Origin: Neckera pumila
Taxonomy: Eukaryota > Streptophyta > Bryopsida > Hypnales > Neckeraceae
DNA length: 64,000 nucleotides
Direction: 5' to 3'
Assembly: GCA_963969595.1 (NCBI GenBank)
Contig: OZ018409.1
Location: 15,656,975-15,720,974 of the forward strand
In this document: piece after piece, positions 35,243 to 47,516 of the stretch
Position numbering within the stretch: position 1 is the first letter of the stretch
Layout: every line of letters begins with the position of its first letter
The notes under the pieces: model-generated
Told to the model about the DNA's origin: nothing
What the model saw: only the letters and a program-made list of their open reading frames with translations
Databases searched by the model: none
Program-made: the position numbers and the translations under genes

Positions 35243-35817
35243 CCCCAAAAGGACCATTTGTCCCTTAGAAGACAATTTGGGTCCGGGTAGGTTCCTATTA
35301 TCTCAATTTATAGTGGATGTTATTGAATTTTTTTGAGGTTTTGCAATTTTACAAAAACGTCATGGATATATAGTTATTTTAGTTATGCCCGAGAGCAAAA
35401 GTTATGGCACAATAAGCCAAAAAAGAAAGTTGGCAAGAACACGGGTAGTCCAAAAGAAATTACAGAAAGTCATAATATTTTTTTAAAAAATCCTAAAATA
35501 TTAGATTTTTGTTTACATGTGAAGCTTTGATTCATTCCATTTGGACTAGTAATGAGAAAGTTATGGACAATCTTGCTTTTTGGGCAATCTAAGAATCTTC
35601 TTGAAAAAAACTTTTTGTCCAACTTTGAATGCTAATATCTTCCAATCCACATGATCAAATTTTATGAAAATTTTACTAGATGATCTCACAAAAGTGAAGT
35701 AATTGGTATTATGTTTAAATTCTTAAAAAAATTATATTTTTGGTTTTCTTGGATGAACTTAGCAGAAGTATAGTTTTGGGTGATTTTTGACAGAAAATGG
35801 CCTCGGTCCTTTAGGGG
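35243..35817. mobile_element. TTAA-family element, 575 bp
   Basis: TTAA (35239-35242) is followed by CCCCAAAAGGACC; the right end is CGGTCCTTTAGGGG followed by TTAA (35818-35821). Internal parts resemble repeats A-C and other TTAA elements (GAAGCTTTGATTCATTCCAT). Non-coding. Confidence 0.8.
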
Positions 35818-36309
35818 TTAAAATTGGCAATTTCATCCAAATTATTTGCAAAAATTAGAACAACTTGGCATCATCATTCAATTTTTCTTCAAATTTTTCC
35901 TTGATAAGGCTTGGTTCTCTCCAATTATTATTGGTGCTTTGAGGCATTTAAATAAATGCCCAATAACAAAAACACTACTCCAATCCTAATAAGTCTACCT
36001 ATCTAACTATAAGATTACTACACAAAATATTGAAATTAGGTTGCCCCACACTAATTTCTTGACAGTCTTCACTATAGTAATATTCACTACTTTTGTACAA
36101 TGAAACAATCAATTCAAAGCCAGGTGTATATCTTAGATTTGTGCACCAGTTCAAGATTTGATTCAGAGAGTGGATTTTTACACCTCCATGTGGAACAAGC
36201 ATTGATCCATGAGTTAGTTTATATGAGGTAAGGCAACCTAATTGACAAGGCAACCTAATTTCACTATTTTGTGTAGATAAAAGCACAACGGAAACAAGCA
36301 GAAGTCAAA

Positions 36310-36375
36310 ATGAGAGCGAAACTCGTCCAAGTCTCGTCCAAGTCCGTTCGAAGTCCGTTCGAAGTCTCGTCCTCT
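36310..36375 (+). repeat. Short tandem repeats upstream of the second L9 gene
   Basis: CTCGTCCAAGT occurs twice, followed by CCGTTCGAAGT twice and another CTCGTCC. The two 11-bp units differ by only a few bases. The repeats lie about 150-200 bp before the L9 start codon, possibly in the promoter or 5' UTR. Confidence 0.7.
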
Positions 36376-36515
36376 CTCCCTCGCCTTATCCGAAGTGAAA
36401 GCTTCGCAAGGCCTTGCTCAGAAATGGGGCAGCCCGTCGTTCTGCTCGCGAAGCCCATGTAGGGACGACGTCGGAGGAGAATTTCTTTGGCAATTTGGAA
36501 AAACACTCGTCGGCC

Positions 36516-37136
36516 ATGGCGATGGCGAACTCCCTGGCGTCGCCGGCTCTGTTGCCCTCCTTCGAAGGCCTGCGTTCTCAAACCAACTCCAAATCCTCCG
36601 CTTCTTCGTCTTCCGCCGCGCCCACCACGAGCGGCAGCAGCTACGAGCCCCTTTCCGTGGTGGCGGACAAGCGCGTGCAGAAGCGTCGACAGGTGATTTT
36701 GACGGAGGACGTGCAGTACCTGGGCAAGACGGGCGCACTCCTGGCCGTGAAGACGGGCTACTTCCGCAACTTCCTGTACCCGACGGGCAAGGCTCGCCTG
36801 GCGACTCCCGAGATTCTCAAGGCCATCCGCCTGGAGGAGCTGCGCAAGGAGGAGGCACGCAAGGCCGTGAAGGCGGAGGCGGAGAGCGTGGCGCGGACGC
36901 TGCAGGCCGCGGGCTCGTTGACGATTCGTCGGAAGAAGGGCGGGCAGGGCAAGCTCATCTTCGGTTCCGTGACTTCGCAGGACGTGGTGGACATCATCCG
37001 GGCGAACACGAAGCAAGAGGTGGACAAGCGCGAGGTGACGGTGCCGGAGGTGCGGGAGGTCGGGCAGTACGTGGTGGAGATCAAGCTGCACCCCGAGGTC
37101 GTGGCGCAGGTCAAAATCAATGTCATCGGACAGTAG
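36516..37136 (+). CDS. RPL9: Plastid 50S ribosomal protein L9, nuclear gene, copy 2
   Basis: An intronless, GC-rich frame of 206 codons encodes the same plastid L9 as copy 1: a Ser/Ala-rich transit peptide, the KTGALLAVKTGYFRNFLYP signature and a C-terminus ending VKINVIGQ. The first ATG (36516) gives MAMANSL; the start conserved with copy 1 is the second ATG (36522). From there the two proteins differ at three positions (Leu/Ser in the transit peptide, Gln/Glu before PLSVV, Ala/Ser before LTIRRKKG). Similarity extends about 60 bp into the 3' flank and a short way into the 5' leader, then stops. Orientation is opposite to copy 1, 34 kb away. Out-of-frame ATGs upstream (36424 and 36457, the latter ATG-TAG) could matter if transcription starts before them. 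Confidence 0.93.
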   Translation: MAMANSLASPALLPSFEGLRSQTNSKSSASSSSAAPTTSGSSYEPLSVVADKRVQKRRQVILTEDVQYLGKTGALLAVKTGYFRNFLYPTGKARLATPEILKAIRLEELRKEEARKAVKAEAESVARTLQAAGSLTIRRKKGGQGKLIFGSVTSQDVVDIIRANTKQEVDKREVTVPEVREVGQYVVEIKLHPEVVAQVKINVIGQ

Positions 37137-38606
37137 CAGAAAGCTTGCCTCTTCTTTATCCCCATCTCTGAATTTGTTGAAGACAAATGCTTCCTGTCGG
37201 CATTGATGATCTGTGGAGTTTCCACAAGCTCTAGGTCAGAGTATCTTCGAACGTAGATGCTGAAACAATTTGGGCCAACGTAATTTGAGGCGGAGGCTCG
37301 TCATGTTTGCGTAGGAACTCCACCATTCTTGTATCCCTACCAGAGACTGTTACGGTTTCCAGGGTTTCTTTTAGGATTAGGTTTTGAGGTCATTGCTGAT
37401 GTTGAATTGATTGAATCATTCCATCAGTGCCACTTTTTGAGCGGCAATACAGTTTAATCTACACAAACTTCGAGAGTTTCCTGAGGGTTTTTGGTTGCGG
37501 CATTGTCTGGGTGCAACTTGTTAATGTTCGAACGTTGGCGAAGTGATGCTTATTTGCGAGTTTGCATTGAGAATTATCGCACCGATTATGGCAAAATTAC
37601 AAGCTAGGTCCGGTTGTTTTGGAAGCAGTGTCTCAGGAGTCAAGTGTGATAACAATTGAATGGGAGATATCACTCCTCGAACTATGAAGTTGCCACCAGA
37701 AATTGAATTGATTGTGAGGATTTTACTGCACGTGGGACGTTTTGCATTGCTCATTCTAATTGCTGCTGTTGGATACTGAGCTTCACGAACTAGGTTACGA
37801 GAAGTTATTATCCTGAAACCTCCTTTCGTTTGGCCAGTTTCACTGGTATACTAATCTCCGCCCTTATTCCGATGAATCAACTAGTCATATTATAAACTAC
37901 AGTTTTGTCTGCTTGTTGGTCTCTGATGGATGCTGAATAACACCATTTTCTTCCAACTGGACTCGGGTTTACGAACTACTTAGTTACTTTCTCTACAGTG
38001 TAAGTTCATTTCGAGTACTTCATCTAATCTCACTTGGTTCACACGATGATAGACAGTCAAGCACATGAAGTGCAACCAATACATTTCATTTAGTGTATCA
38101 TACACTATTTTGAAGTTACAAATCATCATCTGAACGACATTCTTTTTAGAGTCATCCCTTGAAATAAAATGTTAAGGGTGAAGATGTCACTGAAGCATAG
38201 GAAAGCAAAAATTGTCGGAACAGTAAGTTTGTGCGCCAGGAGAGGAAGATCACCATGCTCCTACATAAGAAATTCGGGGGTGATTGATCTAGCCAAGGAG
38301 GTAACGGATTACCAATTGGTAAGATCACAACCAGACAATCACACTGTTCAAGAGCAGAAGCCTGACCAAAAAGGTATTGCTTCATTCCCCTTTCATAACA
38401 AGTCTACATCGTAAGCACATCTGGATATTCTAATCTCAGCTCAACTCACCTGCAGTTGATACATCAAAGATGAGAATAGGCAGTAAAATTCGCTACCAAG
38501 TTAACCGTGGTATATTCATACCAAGTAAACCGTACCAAAAGGTTGCAGAGCCTTACAAAATTTCTCCATAGCAGATATATAGATTGCCATGCCGCGAACA
38601 CTTCTT
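37137..38606. other. Intergenic DNA between L9 and TFB5, no gene recognised
   Basis: After the conserved 3' flank of L9 there is moderate-composition sequence with short frames on both strands. None shows a family motif. Confidence 0.5.
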
Positions 38607-39406
38607 TCAAGCAGCAAAAGGTTTCTCATACGTATTCTGATCTCTAAATTCTTGTAACTTCTTGCCGAGCATGGTACCAACGTCAGGCTGCACGTAGATG
38701 TGCGTGTCATCAAGCATGTAAACGATGAACTTATGAGCGTTGGGCATGGAATCGTTGATGCTGATAAGGAGTTGTGCCATCGGAATGTCACTGGCATCAT
38801 CCACAGCCCACACAAATTTCATCAATTCTTGAAGGAACAAGGGTTCAGGGTTTAAAAATGGCCAATTCAATTGTTCATATTGCGAACAAAATTTTATATC
38901 AAAATGGGACAAAATTTTATATCACCAGAATCATTGAAGAACATTGCATGTGTTGGTGAGGAACTTAAATGAAATTGGATCAAAGCAAGCCCCACAGGAC
39001 CTTCGCAAAAGTGATAAAAAACAAAACTTGGGACCTCTTGGTTCTGTAGGGTTAAGAAAATCCAGGCACCATGTTGCTCTTCTCAGCAAATTCAAGAATT
39101 ATACTCGGGAAGAGGCAACTAATCGCAAACCGTCACTACAATTCTCCACGACAGTGATGCGATAAAAGGAGATTCAGAAAACAGCAGGAATTATTTAATA
39201 AAATGCGGTCGCAAACCAAAAGCAAAACCTTCATCACTCTTAAAAGTCAAAGAGGGAGCACGAAACAGAATGAAAAAGAAGTGGGAATGCAGACATAAAA
39301 CCGAAATTTAGTATCCGACATTTCAAACCCTAATTACACAAATAGAACTCCGAGTCATGACAGGTACCAACCAGGTGATCAGTATCCCCTTGATAGCGTT
39401 CACCAT
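38607..39406 (-). CDS. TFB5: TFIIH subunit TFB5 (GTF2H5/TTDA family), two exons
   Basis: Exon 1 (39406-39372) reads MVNAIKGILIT plus two bases, and exon 2 (38790-38607) completes a Cys codon and continues DIPMAQLLISINDSMPNAHK, then FIVYMLDDTHIYVQPDVGTM and finally FRDQNTYEKPFAA. The joined protein is 72 residues, the normal size for TFB5. The family stabilises the TFIIH core, which acts in transcription initiation and nucleotide-excision repair in the nucleus. The 581-nt intron has a GTTGGT donor and a CCAG acceptor. The first exon is too short to be found by ORF length and was located by reading the minus strand for the expected N-terminus. The gene is divergent from RPL18. Confidence 0.92.
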
Positions 39407-39988
39407 CTCCTCCAATGAAGATGAATTTCTACTGCTCACGATAGAAGGGCCTTACGAAAATCAGAGCAAAGACTTTCAAGGAATGCAATCATCCACCACG
39501 AACGCGTCCTTCACAACAGTGAAACGCAATAGTGTTCCAGGGTCCCAAACCTAAATTCCCCAAATGAGAAGGTGGTTTCACAATTCGACAAAATCCTGCA
39601 AAACCCTCGCTCCGGAACTCCAGATGAAACACAACGACAACAACACAGAATTGCTTCACAGACGGGCTTGAGCACCAAGTTCAGCTTTACATGTGAGGAG
39701 CCTGATGAGAAACCTGAATGAGGCGACTAATAACCACGCGACGAACCATGCGACGAACCAAGAAGCGACGAACTAAATGGATGAATATCCACAGTAATAA
39801 TATTCATCCACTTCTTCTTCGGATGAACCCACTGTAACTTCTATTAAAGTTACCGTCCGATGCATAAATTGATCGGACGGTTCAGAACACAAACTGATCT
39901 GGCCTTAGGGTTGGAGGCAGCCAGCTTTCAGTCTCTTTGAAACCCGCCTAGCTCAGAAGCTGTAACTCTCCGCTCTGTCGTTGCAGCC
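39407..39988. promoter_or_regulatory. Divergent TFB5-RPL18 intergenic region
   Basis: The two start codons are 582 bp apart and point away from each other. A TTAGGGTT core at about 39905-39912, close to RPL18, is the reverse of the plant telo-box AACCCTAA that is common in ribosomal protein promoters. GCGACGAAC occurs three times at about 39735-39775. A single bidirectional promoter is possible but not shown. Confidence 0.5.
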
Positions 39989-41648
39989 ATGGTAAGCATT
40001 TCTCCGTCTTCGCTTTAATCGCACTGCTATCGATTTCTTCTCTCCTCTCATGTGCTTGATAAATTTCGCTTTGTCGCCACCCGGTTGGATGTGGTTTGCA
40101 TTTTTTTTTTAGTGTTCAGTATAGAGGTTAGTGTCCTGTGAACAATGGCTTGCCTTTAGGACGCATGATGTCTCTCTAAGGGGTTTCGTATGTTCGATTT
40201 TTTCTGGAAGAGCCTAATTTTCTGCGGTAATTGAGCTCATGAGATTTAGGGTTTAAGCCCGATTTTGCTTCTGCCATGGATTGGTCTCTGCAGATTTGGT
40301 GAAGTCATATGGCCTTTGTAGAGCCAGTGGTGGTGGTCACAGTAGTGAAATGCTGATAGTTCGAGTGAAAAATGAGCCTGATTCCCCTTTTTTGGAATTA
40401 GGGTTTTTGGTGAACTTGCTGAAGTGATGTTGTTGTATCAATTATAGGGTATCGATTTGAAGGCCGGGGGTCGCAACAAGAAGACCAAGCGCACAGCGCC
40501 CAAGAGCGAGAATGTGTACTTGAAGCTCCTTGTGAAGGTACTTCGAGAAGCATTGCAATTTGCTGCCCTATTTTTTCCCAATGAACTGGTTCTTTAAAAA
40601 CTAGGGTTTGAAGGACGAGCTATATTTAGTTTTCGATTGTTTCGATGGAGTTTTTAAAATTACAAGCGTTCTTCTATGTGCAGCTGTACCGTTTTTTGGT
40701 GAGGAGAACTGATGCAGCCTTCAATGGTGTCGTGTTGAAGCGTCTGTTTATGAGCCGTATCAACCGGGCTCCTCTTTCCATGTCCCGCCTTGTGAGATAC
40801 ATGAAGGGCAAGGTTAGTATCTTGCTGTTGTGTCTGGGCTACTGTTCCAATTGTGTGGTAGCACGAAGATTGGTGTCATTAGTTCTGATTTCTAGCTGCA
40901 AATATATAGATAATGTGAGGTGCCTCTCATTGCTATATTTTTTATTCTCATGTTAGTACATTCAACTCTGCAGCTGCTATTGTGGATTTAGCGATGTTTA
41001 TTATATCAGTGTTCTCATCGGATGACATTATTACATGCAGGAAGACAAGCTTGCAGTCATTGTCGGTACCGTTACGGACGACATTAGACTGTACGACGTA
41101 CCAGCTTTGAAGGTTTGTGCTCTTCGCTTCACTGAAACAGCTCGTGCCCGCATCTTGAAGAACGGAGGAGAGGTTCTGACCTTTGACCAGCTTGCTTTGA
41201 GGGCTCCAACCGGATCCAACTGTGTAAGCTTCTTGAGCATAAACCTCCTGAATTGATCGGTTTCTTTTGTGATCTCTTGGACAGTCTTCAATGCTTAAGT
41301 TCGTTGAGTGATCTGCTTTGACATCTGCGAGAATCTTGATCGTAGTGAGCATATCTCTTGGTTTTGCCAAGAATAAAATCTACTGTCTAGGTTTGGTATG
41401 GATCATCATCATTCTCAATATGATCTTTTGAGGACTTAGATGCATTGTTAATCCTTTCTGAGAACAATTGTTATATTTTTTTCGTGAAGGTATTGTTGAG
41501 GGGACCGAAGAATGCCCGTGAGGCAGTGAAGCACTTCGGAAGGGCACCAGGTGTGCCACAGAGCAACACCAAACCATACGTCCGTGCCAAGGGCCGGAAA
41601 TTCGAGAAGGCTCGTGGTCGTCGTAACAGCAGAGGTTTCAAGGCTTAG
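39989..41648 (+). CDS. RPL18: Cytosolic 60S ribosomal protein L18 (eL18), five exons
   Basis: Exons 39989-39991, 40448-40537, 40684-40812, 41041-41223 and 41490-41648 give 187 residues, the exact plant length, all joined in phase 0. The protein starts [20 protein letters not shown] and includes [56 protein letters not shown] and a basic tail ending RRNSRGFKA. It is a structural protein of the cytosolic large ribosomal subunit. The first exon is only the ATG before GTAAGC, a common arrangement in eukaryotic ribosomal protein genes. The start is fixed by this splice; the leader just upstream is pyrimidine-rich (TCTCCGCTCTGTCGTTGC), like a TOP-type sequence. Confidence 0.97.
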
Positions 41649-44383
41649 GCTCTGTTTTCTGAATTTTTGCAGAAGACATTCTTATGCATGCTTGTTTGTG
41701 CTGAATTTTCAATGAATTCAAATACATGCAGAGCCCTGTTGTTTCAATTCGATTTTGTGACTTGTTTGGTATGTTCTGTTTCGAGGGTGGTGACGGAACT
41801 TATGATTTCGTGCATTTGTTTTTGGGTTAATGATAAATTCGTGGGATAGCTTTTTAGCCTCTTCGAGTTATTTAATAAGTACGAAATATTCGGCAGGAGA
41901 ATAAATATCAAAAGTAGCTTCGGAAATCGAATAACATTAATAGAATTCGGTACTACTCCTGGAGACCAGCAGTTGCAAGATTGCTTCGATAGACGTGATT
42001 CTGTCACCTGTAGTAAATCCAAAGTTTAAATTGGTCGTCGAGAACACTAGCAATTGCAAATGAGCTGTTGCGACGTATAAAGTGCTAGGTTTGAAGATGA
42101 CGTTACTAATGAAATTGACCCAATTTTCGTTAAAATTTAGTGAGGTTGTGTGCAAGGGGAGATGCATTCCTGTACAAAAATCTCTATCATCGCATCAGAG
42201 CTTGAAGGCTTAATTACAGATCTAAGAGCAAAATCTGGTTGTGAATTTAAGCAAGGAACCTCATCCCCTTTCCATCTTTTTTATACCAAGCCTTGAGATT
42301 AACAGCAACTCACCTATACACATGTATCACTGGATCAGTTCGTAAGTGGTGCATGCAGTCTCTTGAACCTCAGTGTTTTAGATAGTCATTACTAGTAATA
42401 CAAATTTGGTTCTTGTACCCAAAGTCATATTTGCTAATTTCAAAGAGTGTAGCCACATGTAGAAACTGGGTAGACTATTTGGATGTGCTCACCCATGAAG
42501 ACTACATGAAAATGGAAGATCTCGAAAATTCTCTAAATTTCAGCAGAGCTTCCAGGAAGAAGCTAAGGAAATGAGAGACAAGCAATATTGACATGCGCTA
42601 TTGTTAGACTAAAAAAATTTAAAGAAGAGAACTTGTCAAGTTGGAGGACCTTGCCACTTGCTCTTCTCTTGAAAAGCCCACATTTTAGAAGACTTGTCAT
42701 CTCTATGACAAGTTAGGATGTACGTAAACATGTGCGTGACTCTGTCTCTTCCAAAATTGTGTTTTGGGAGGTACATGGAAACATGCTCTAGGAGCACAAC
42801 CACATGTTGATATGTCCCATCGAATTTCACTATATCTTCTCTTCTTTAATCCATCAAAGAATTAGATGGGAATTCTTTGCCGGGTCATTCATATGTTCCA
42901 AGCCATAGACGCAATGCACTTTCTTTTTTAAGACTTAGAAAGACAAATGAGAATTGCAGTGGCAGAAATTCCTGTAGAATCCCCAGAATTTTGAAGAAGT
43001 ATGTATAAAGTGATTAGCTATGAAGTGGCTTAATGTCTTAAAGATTCTTTATGATATTACTTACATTTTGAAAAAATTGATAAATCATTGTATACGTTGT
43101 ATTTGTAAGCTATGACACTTTTGTGATTCTTTTGGATTGTAGTAGAATATTTGGAATTAATCATATTATTTCACTTGAAAAGTTGACAACTAAGAGTAGA
43201 AGATTCAAGTTTGTTGGAAAACTTGGGATACTCAAAATTTCTAGGTGGCATTCTTGACACTGTAGTTTTTTTAAGTGAAATTCTAATACTAAAAGTTATA
43301 AAAGAATAACATCTGAGAATCAAGGAAGGTATCAAATTGACCCACTACATCTTCAATCATCTTTATAGTCTGCACATCTTTCCAAAATTGCACTCCTAAA
43401 TATGCTAAAACTTTGAAAGTGATACAAAATAGTATTCCCAATTTGAAGTGTTTAGTACTTTCAAGAAGTAACAAACCTTTTGAGGGTGCACAGCCAATAA
43501 TCATTACCAAGGTAGTAGATTGGGTCAAAGTATTCATACCTGAATTACAACATTCAATAGACTAAATTAAGTGAAATTCAAACAACCTTCAATCTCCATC
43601 AAGCTCATTGGCATTTTAAAGAGGAGAGTTGGATATATTTCTCATTAATAACATTTACAAGATGTACATGGAACTTGAACAAAACAAAACACCACAAGAA
43701 AAAATTGAAGACAACTATTTGCTTGGAATGTGATCAATAACTATAGATAAGATATTTCCAAAGGCCTAATAATATATCTACTCTATACATTAAGTCATCC
43801 AAACTATGGAGTAGGAGTGATTTCAATAAGAAATATCACTACTTTAGTAAAAAAACGTCCTATTCCTCTCAATGAGACTCTTGAAGCTTAGTTGACCTTA
43901 AAATTGATCCTCTCTCCATCTTTTTCAAGAAAAAGATGGATGGCTATTTCTTAAGATAAATTTATTTAGCAAGGTGTCTTTGAATTCATGTAAAAAAAGG
44001 TAATTTACTGACCAATACAAAGAAAATAACTTGTGAAGAAATTTTTTATTCTTTACTGTCAATGGTTCCTTCTCTTATAGAGACTTGACTAACATGCTTC
44101 TCAATCATATAATGTCAATGTACTATGCTCTAATTCCCCTATTTGTTACATTTCTTCCTTTGAAAATCTTGCGTACTCTTTTTTTCTCTTAAAGAAAGAG
44201 CCGATTCAATTCTCTGATCAAATAACAAATGGTATCAGTAGACAATTGAAAGGTGATTGAATTAAGAGCCTACTATTCAATCTCTTTTCCAAATTAGAGT
44301 GAATGGAGAATCTACTACGTTTGAGATTCAGCACCAAACCATCTATCCTTTAGAAATGTTAATATTCCCATTCGGTCATGTAA
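41649..44383. other. Intergenic DNA, no gene recognised
   Basis: RPL18 3' flank followed by AT-rich DNA. Minus-strand frames at 42636-42830 and 43289-43537 lack motifs I recognise; the second has retroelement-like wording but no diagnostic residue set. Confidence 0.45.
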
Positions 44384-47300
44384 TTACAGGCGCATCAATT
44401 CGTCCTCTTTCAGTGCAATCTGAACCCGCCTTCTCTGCTCTTCCACTTCTGGGCCTTCGTGTTTCTGACGCTCGTAGTCTTCGTCGTCAGTTCGTAACTC
44501 AAAGCGGCAGATGGGGCACGAGTTGTGCTTCTCCTGCCCAAAACGTAAAACAAGAATGCCTCAATGATCAACTCTTCAGCAACGATCATTCACTATGTTC
44601 CCAAATAAAATTAAGAAATAGACTGAGGATTCACATGTAACAAAACTGAAAAAAAGAGTGTTAGGAAATCATTCCCAAAATCCATGAAATGGAAGACTGG
44701 TCTGTACTGTATATCACCTCCAAACTGCAGACGTGAATCGTAAGGGGTGTCACAGTTGATCCCTCTCATACTCTTTTAAATGAGAAAACGGTCTATGTTC
44801 ACCTCCAAAAGTGATGGATGAAAATGCAAATGTATACTATGGAAATGGTATTTCTCGTGACAGCCTTTGATGGAATTTTCATTCTCTTTCTTCTGAAGGC
44901 TTAATTACTCAATCGACCTCTAATTTCCTCCCTTCTCCGAAGATTTTTTCGGCCAATATTGATACGCCATACCAGAATGCTATGCTGCTGACTATCAAAA
45001 TCGGCCACAATTTGCAAGTTAATAATCTTCGCCAAAAATCTCTAATTCAGTGCCCTCTGCAATCCGGATTTGGCTAGAATCCGCTGGCAAGTTAACAATC
45101 TTCGCCAAAAATCTCTAATTCAGTGCCCTCTGCAATCTGGATGTGGCTAGAATCCGCTGCGTGGCCGCTAAGTGGGTTAAGACCTGATTCTTCCTTAGTA
45201 TCAAATTCGTGGAGATATACAGTACTGAAGCTTCAGCCAAAAAGGTCCTATGCCATCACTGATCATTTAATCTTGCCATTTTGCACTACTTTACATGAGA
45301 AGCCTTTAGTTGCTACTGCAGATGCATTGAAACAGTACTCACGGACTCAACATATTGTCATCCATTCTTCAGAAGAACTAGCAAAAACATGCTCTTCTAA
45401 AGTGCGCATGCTGTTCTAATTGTGGCACATGAAATTTCAGGTCTAGTAACCAGTGCACAGCCAGATTGTGACCGAATGCGTGAGAGAAAGCCAGGGGAGG
45501 ACAAGCTCTGTCTAGCAAGCCACTGACCAGCCAAGGTTTGAGGCAATTCGGGTGGTAGGCATGCGAGCACGGCATTCGCTGCAACACCTCGCCCACCGCC
45601 AGCGCCTCGCGACACACAGCGCATTGCGTGCCTTCGCCAATCCTCGCCACCACCGCGTCCGTCACCACCTCCACGGCCAGCTTTTCGATCTCTTCCTTTG
45701 CCGCCGGGGGTGGGCCTCTCGGGATATTGTTGATCTCCTGCAAGCATCCCGTGCCATTACCCACACCATTCTTATCGTCAATTTTGTGAAATTGGCGCGA
45801 TTCAGGGAGCCAAAACTCGCGACATTCATCTGCACAACGCTCTTAAAACTAGGGTAGGTGTGGATTTACGTTTCAGGCCGTGACCTGAAATACAGCGAAG
45901 TCTTGGAATTGCACCAATTTAACGAATTGACGTTTAGTGAATGCATATCCTCTCCCAAAATCTTTCTTGCGCACACAACCGAAGGTGTAGATCTGAGGTT
46001 ACCGAATTCTATCACAATAGTGACGGCGAGCACTGTATTTGGGGTGACAGACAGTAGTTGGGTACCTGAAGAGTCGCTTGGATGGCTTCCTGAAGGCCAA
46101 TGAACTCCTCCGCCAGAGCTTGGCTGCGACCAGAGAAGGTGAGATTCACGCGCCGCAAGATTGCTTGAATCTCTTGACCCAGTTCCTCCATCGTCATGGC
46201 TCGCGCGAGTTGCAAATCGAGATCTTCTGCACCCGATTGATCAAGCATTTCGTCATGTAATTGCAATCTAAATCACAGTTGAAATCCAACATGGAAATTG
46301 GACTTATGTCCCTGTGTGTCCAGATTCCATTCCTAGAGTATCCTAGTGTATCCTAGTGTATCCTATTCTGTTATCACTCCGCATTGATTATGGAATTCTT
46401 CAGAAATTCCATAGATGGGCATTTTGGATTGAAGGGCTGACCTTCGGGAGGGAGATCTGGCTCCGGCTCATCGAGCTCCGGCAACTCTGGCTCTGGCGAT
46501 TCCTGTTGCTCATCATCCGCTTCAGCTGCCAGCATACTCTCCGCCAGCAAATTGCTAAGCCCGCTCTGCGCTTGCAACTGCAACTGCAACTGCGATGGCG
46601 ATAGGGACTGTAATTGCGACGGTGACTCGGTTTGCAACTGTGACAGCAATTGGTCTTGCAACCGTGGCGGCAACGGGGATGGCGATTGGGCTTGGGACTG
46701 TTCTGAATCAGCCGTGGAAGTCGCGGCGCTGATGGAGAGAGTAGCGGCCGCAGCGAGCACTTCCTTCCGATGCCTGTCGTCGCCGAGGAACTTCTGCGAA
46801 AGGTCGATGCAAGCGCGCATGTGCATGAGCTCGTCGAGTTGGGTGATGACGCTCGCGGCGGCTTGGAAGAGGCTCAGTCCCACCATCCAGAAATCCATGG
46901 CCGTGAACTGCGCGGTCAGGAGCGTGGCGACTCTGGAAACCGCGGAGTACATCTACACCAGTGCACGCGAATTCATCAGAAACGGTGCTCAAGGTTTGAG
47001 TAGCCATGGCGACAGCGTTTGGGGAGTGTCAGTTTCCAAAATGGCGATAAGGTAGAGTCTCCATTAACCATACAGGTACATAAGAGGCTCCACTGACCAT
47101 ACATGCAGATGAGCTTTGAATTGTGCTAACCGTGAAAATACTTGATCTATTGACTTGTTTTGCAAATATTTTGTAGCTTAAAAATGTGCAAAATTTTAGA
47201 TGCTACAAGTTTCTAGATTATTGTACATAGGGAAAGATTTAAAGTTCAATTCAAGGAAACTCTCCCTTACTGAATGGAGACCTTAAATTACCTGGCGTTG

Positions 47301-47516
47301 CTCGGAACGGGAGGCCGACAAGTAACGGTCACGCATGAGCGATGTGAGAATGGCCACGCCGATTTTGAACGTGTGCTTGGAGAGAATCTTCACTTGGAGC
47401 TCCGCCAAATGCCTTTGGATGGAGATTCCACCGCGTCCGTAGGCGACCTCCTTCCCACCTCGCAGCATCGCCGGGCGCCGGGTTTGTAACGTTACGCGTG
47501 TCGTTTTGGGAAACAT
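44384..47516 (-). CDS. AIP2-like RING-H2 E3 ubiquitin ligase, five exons
   Basis: Exons on the minus strand are 47516-47292, 46952-46378, 46267-46066, 45737-45528 and 44533-44384, giving about 453 residues (about 437 if the second Met, MLRGGKEVAYG, is used). The C-terminus has a full RING-H2 set: C-A-V-C, 14 residues, C-S-H, A-Y-H, P-N-C, then E-K-H-N-S-C-P-I-C in the last exon. It is preceded by IPRGPPPAAKEEIEKL. This arrangement, with CLKPWL just before a splice, is that of plant AIP2-type RING ligases, which ubiquitinate nuclear regulators such as ABI3 in Arabidopsis. The middle contains a Gln/Ser/Pro low-complexity stretch (SQLQSLSPSQLQLQLQAQ) and an acidic Pro/Glu stretch, making it longer than Arabidopsis AIP2 (about 310). 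The 46377-46268 intron is only 110 nt and has a 10-bp TATCCTAGTG repeat. Confidence 0.85.
45014..45159. repeat. 73-bp tandem duplication in the last RING-gene intron
   Basis: Two 73-bp units (45014-45086 and 45087-45159) differ at only a few positions. They lie in the 994-nt intron before the exon carrying the last two RING cysteines. Confidence 0.9.

Noticed and set aside
44299..44640. 113-codon plus-strand frame
   Set aside because: Antisense of the last RING exon; the minus strand encodes EKHNSCPIC and a correct acceptor.
45552..45857. 101-codon plus-strand frame
   Set aside because: Antisense shadow of the RING exon, which has the full zinc-ligand spacing on the minus strand.
46552..47055. 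167-codon plus-strand frame of Cys/Asn/Asp repeats
   Set aside because: It is the antisense of the Gln-rich exon of the RING gene; the repeats mirror CAG/CAA codons.
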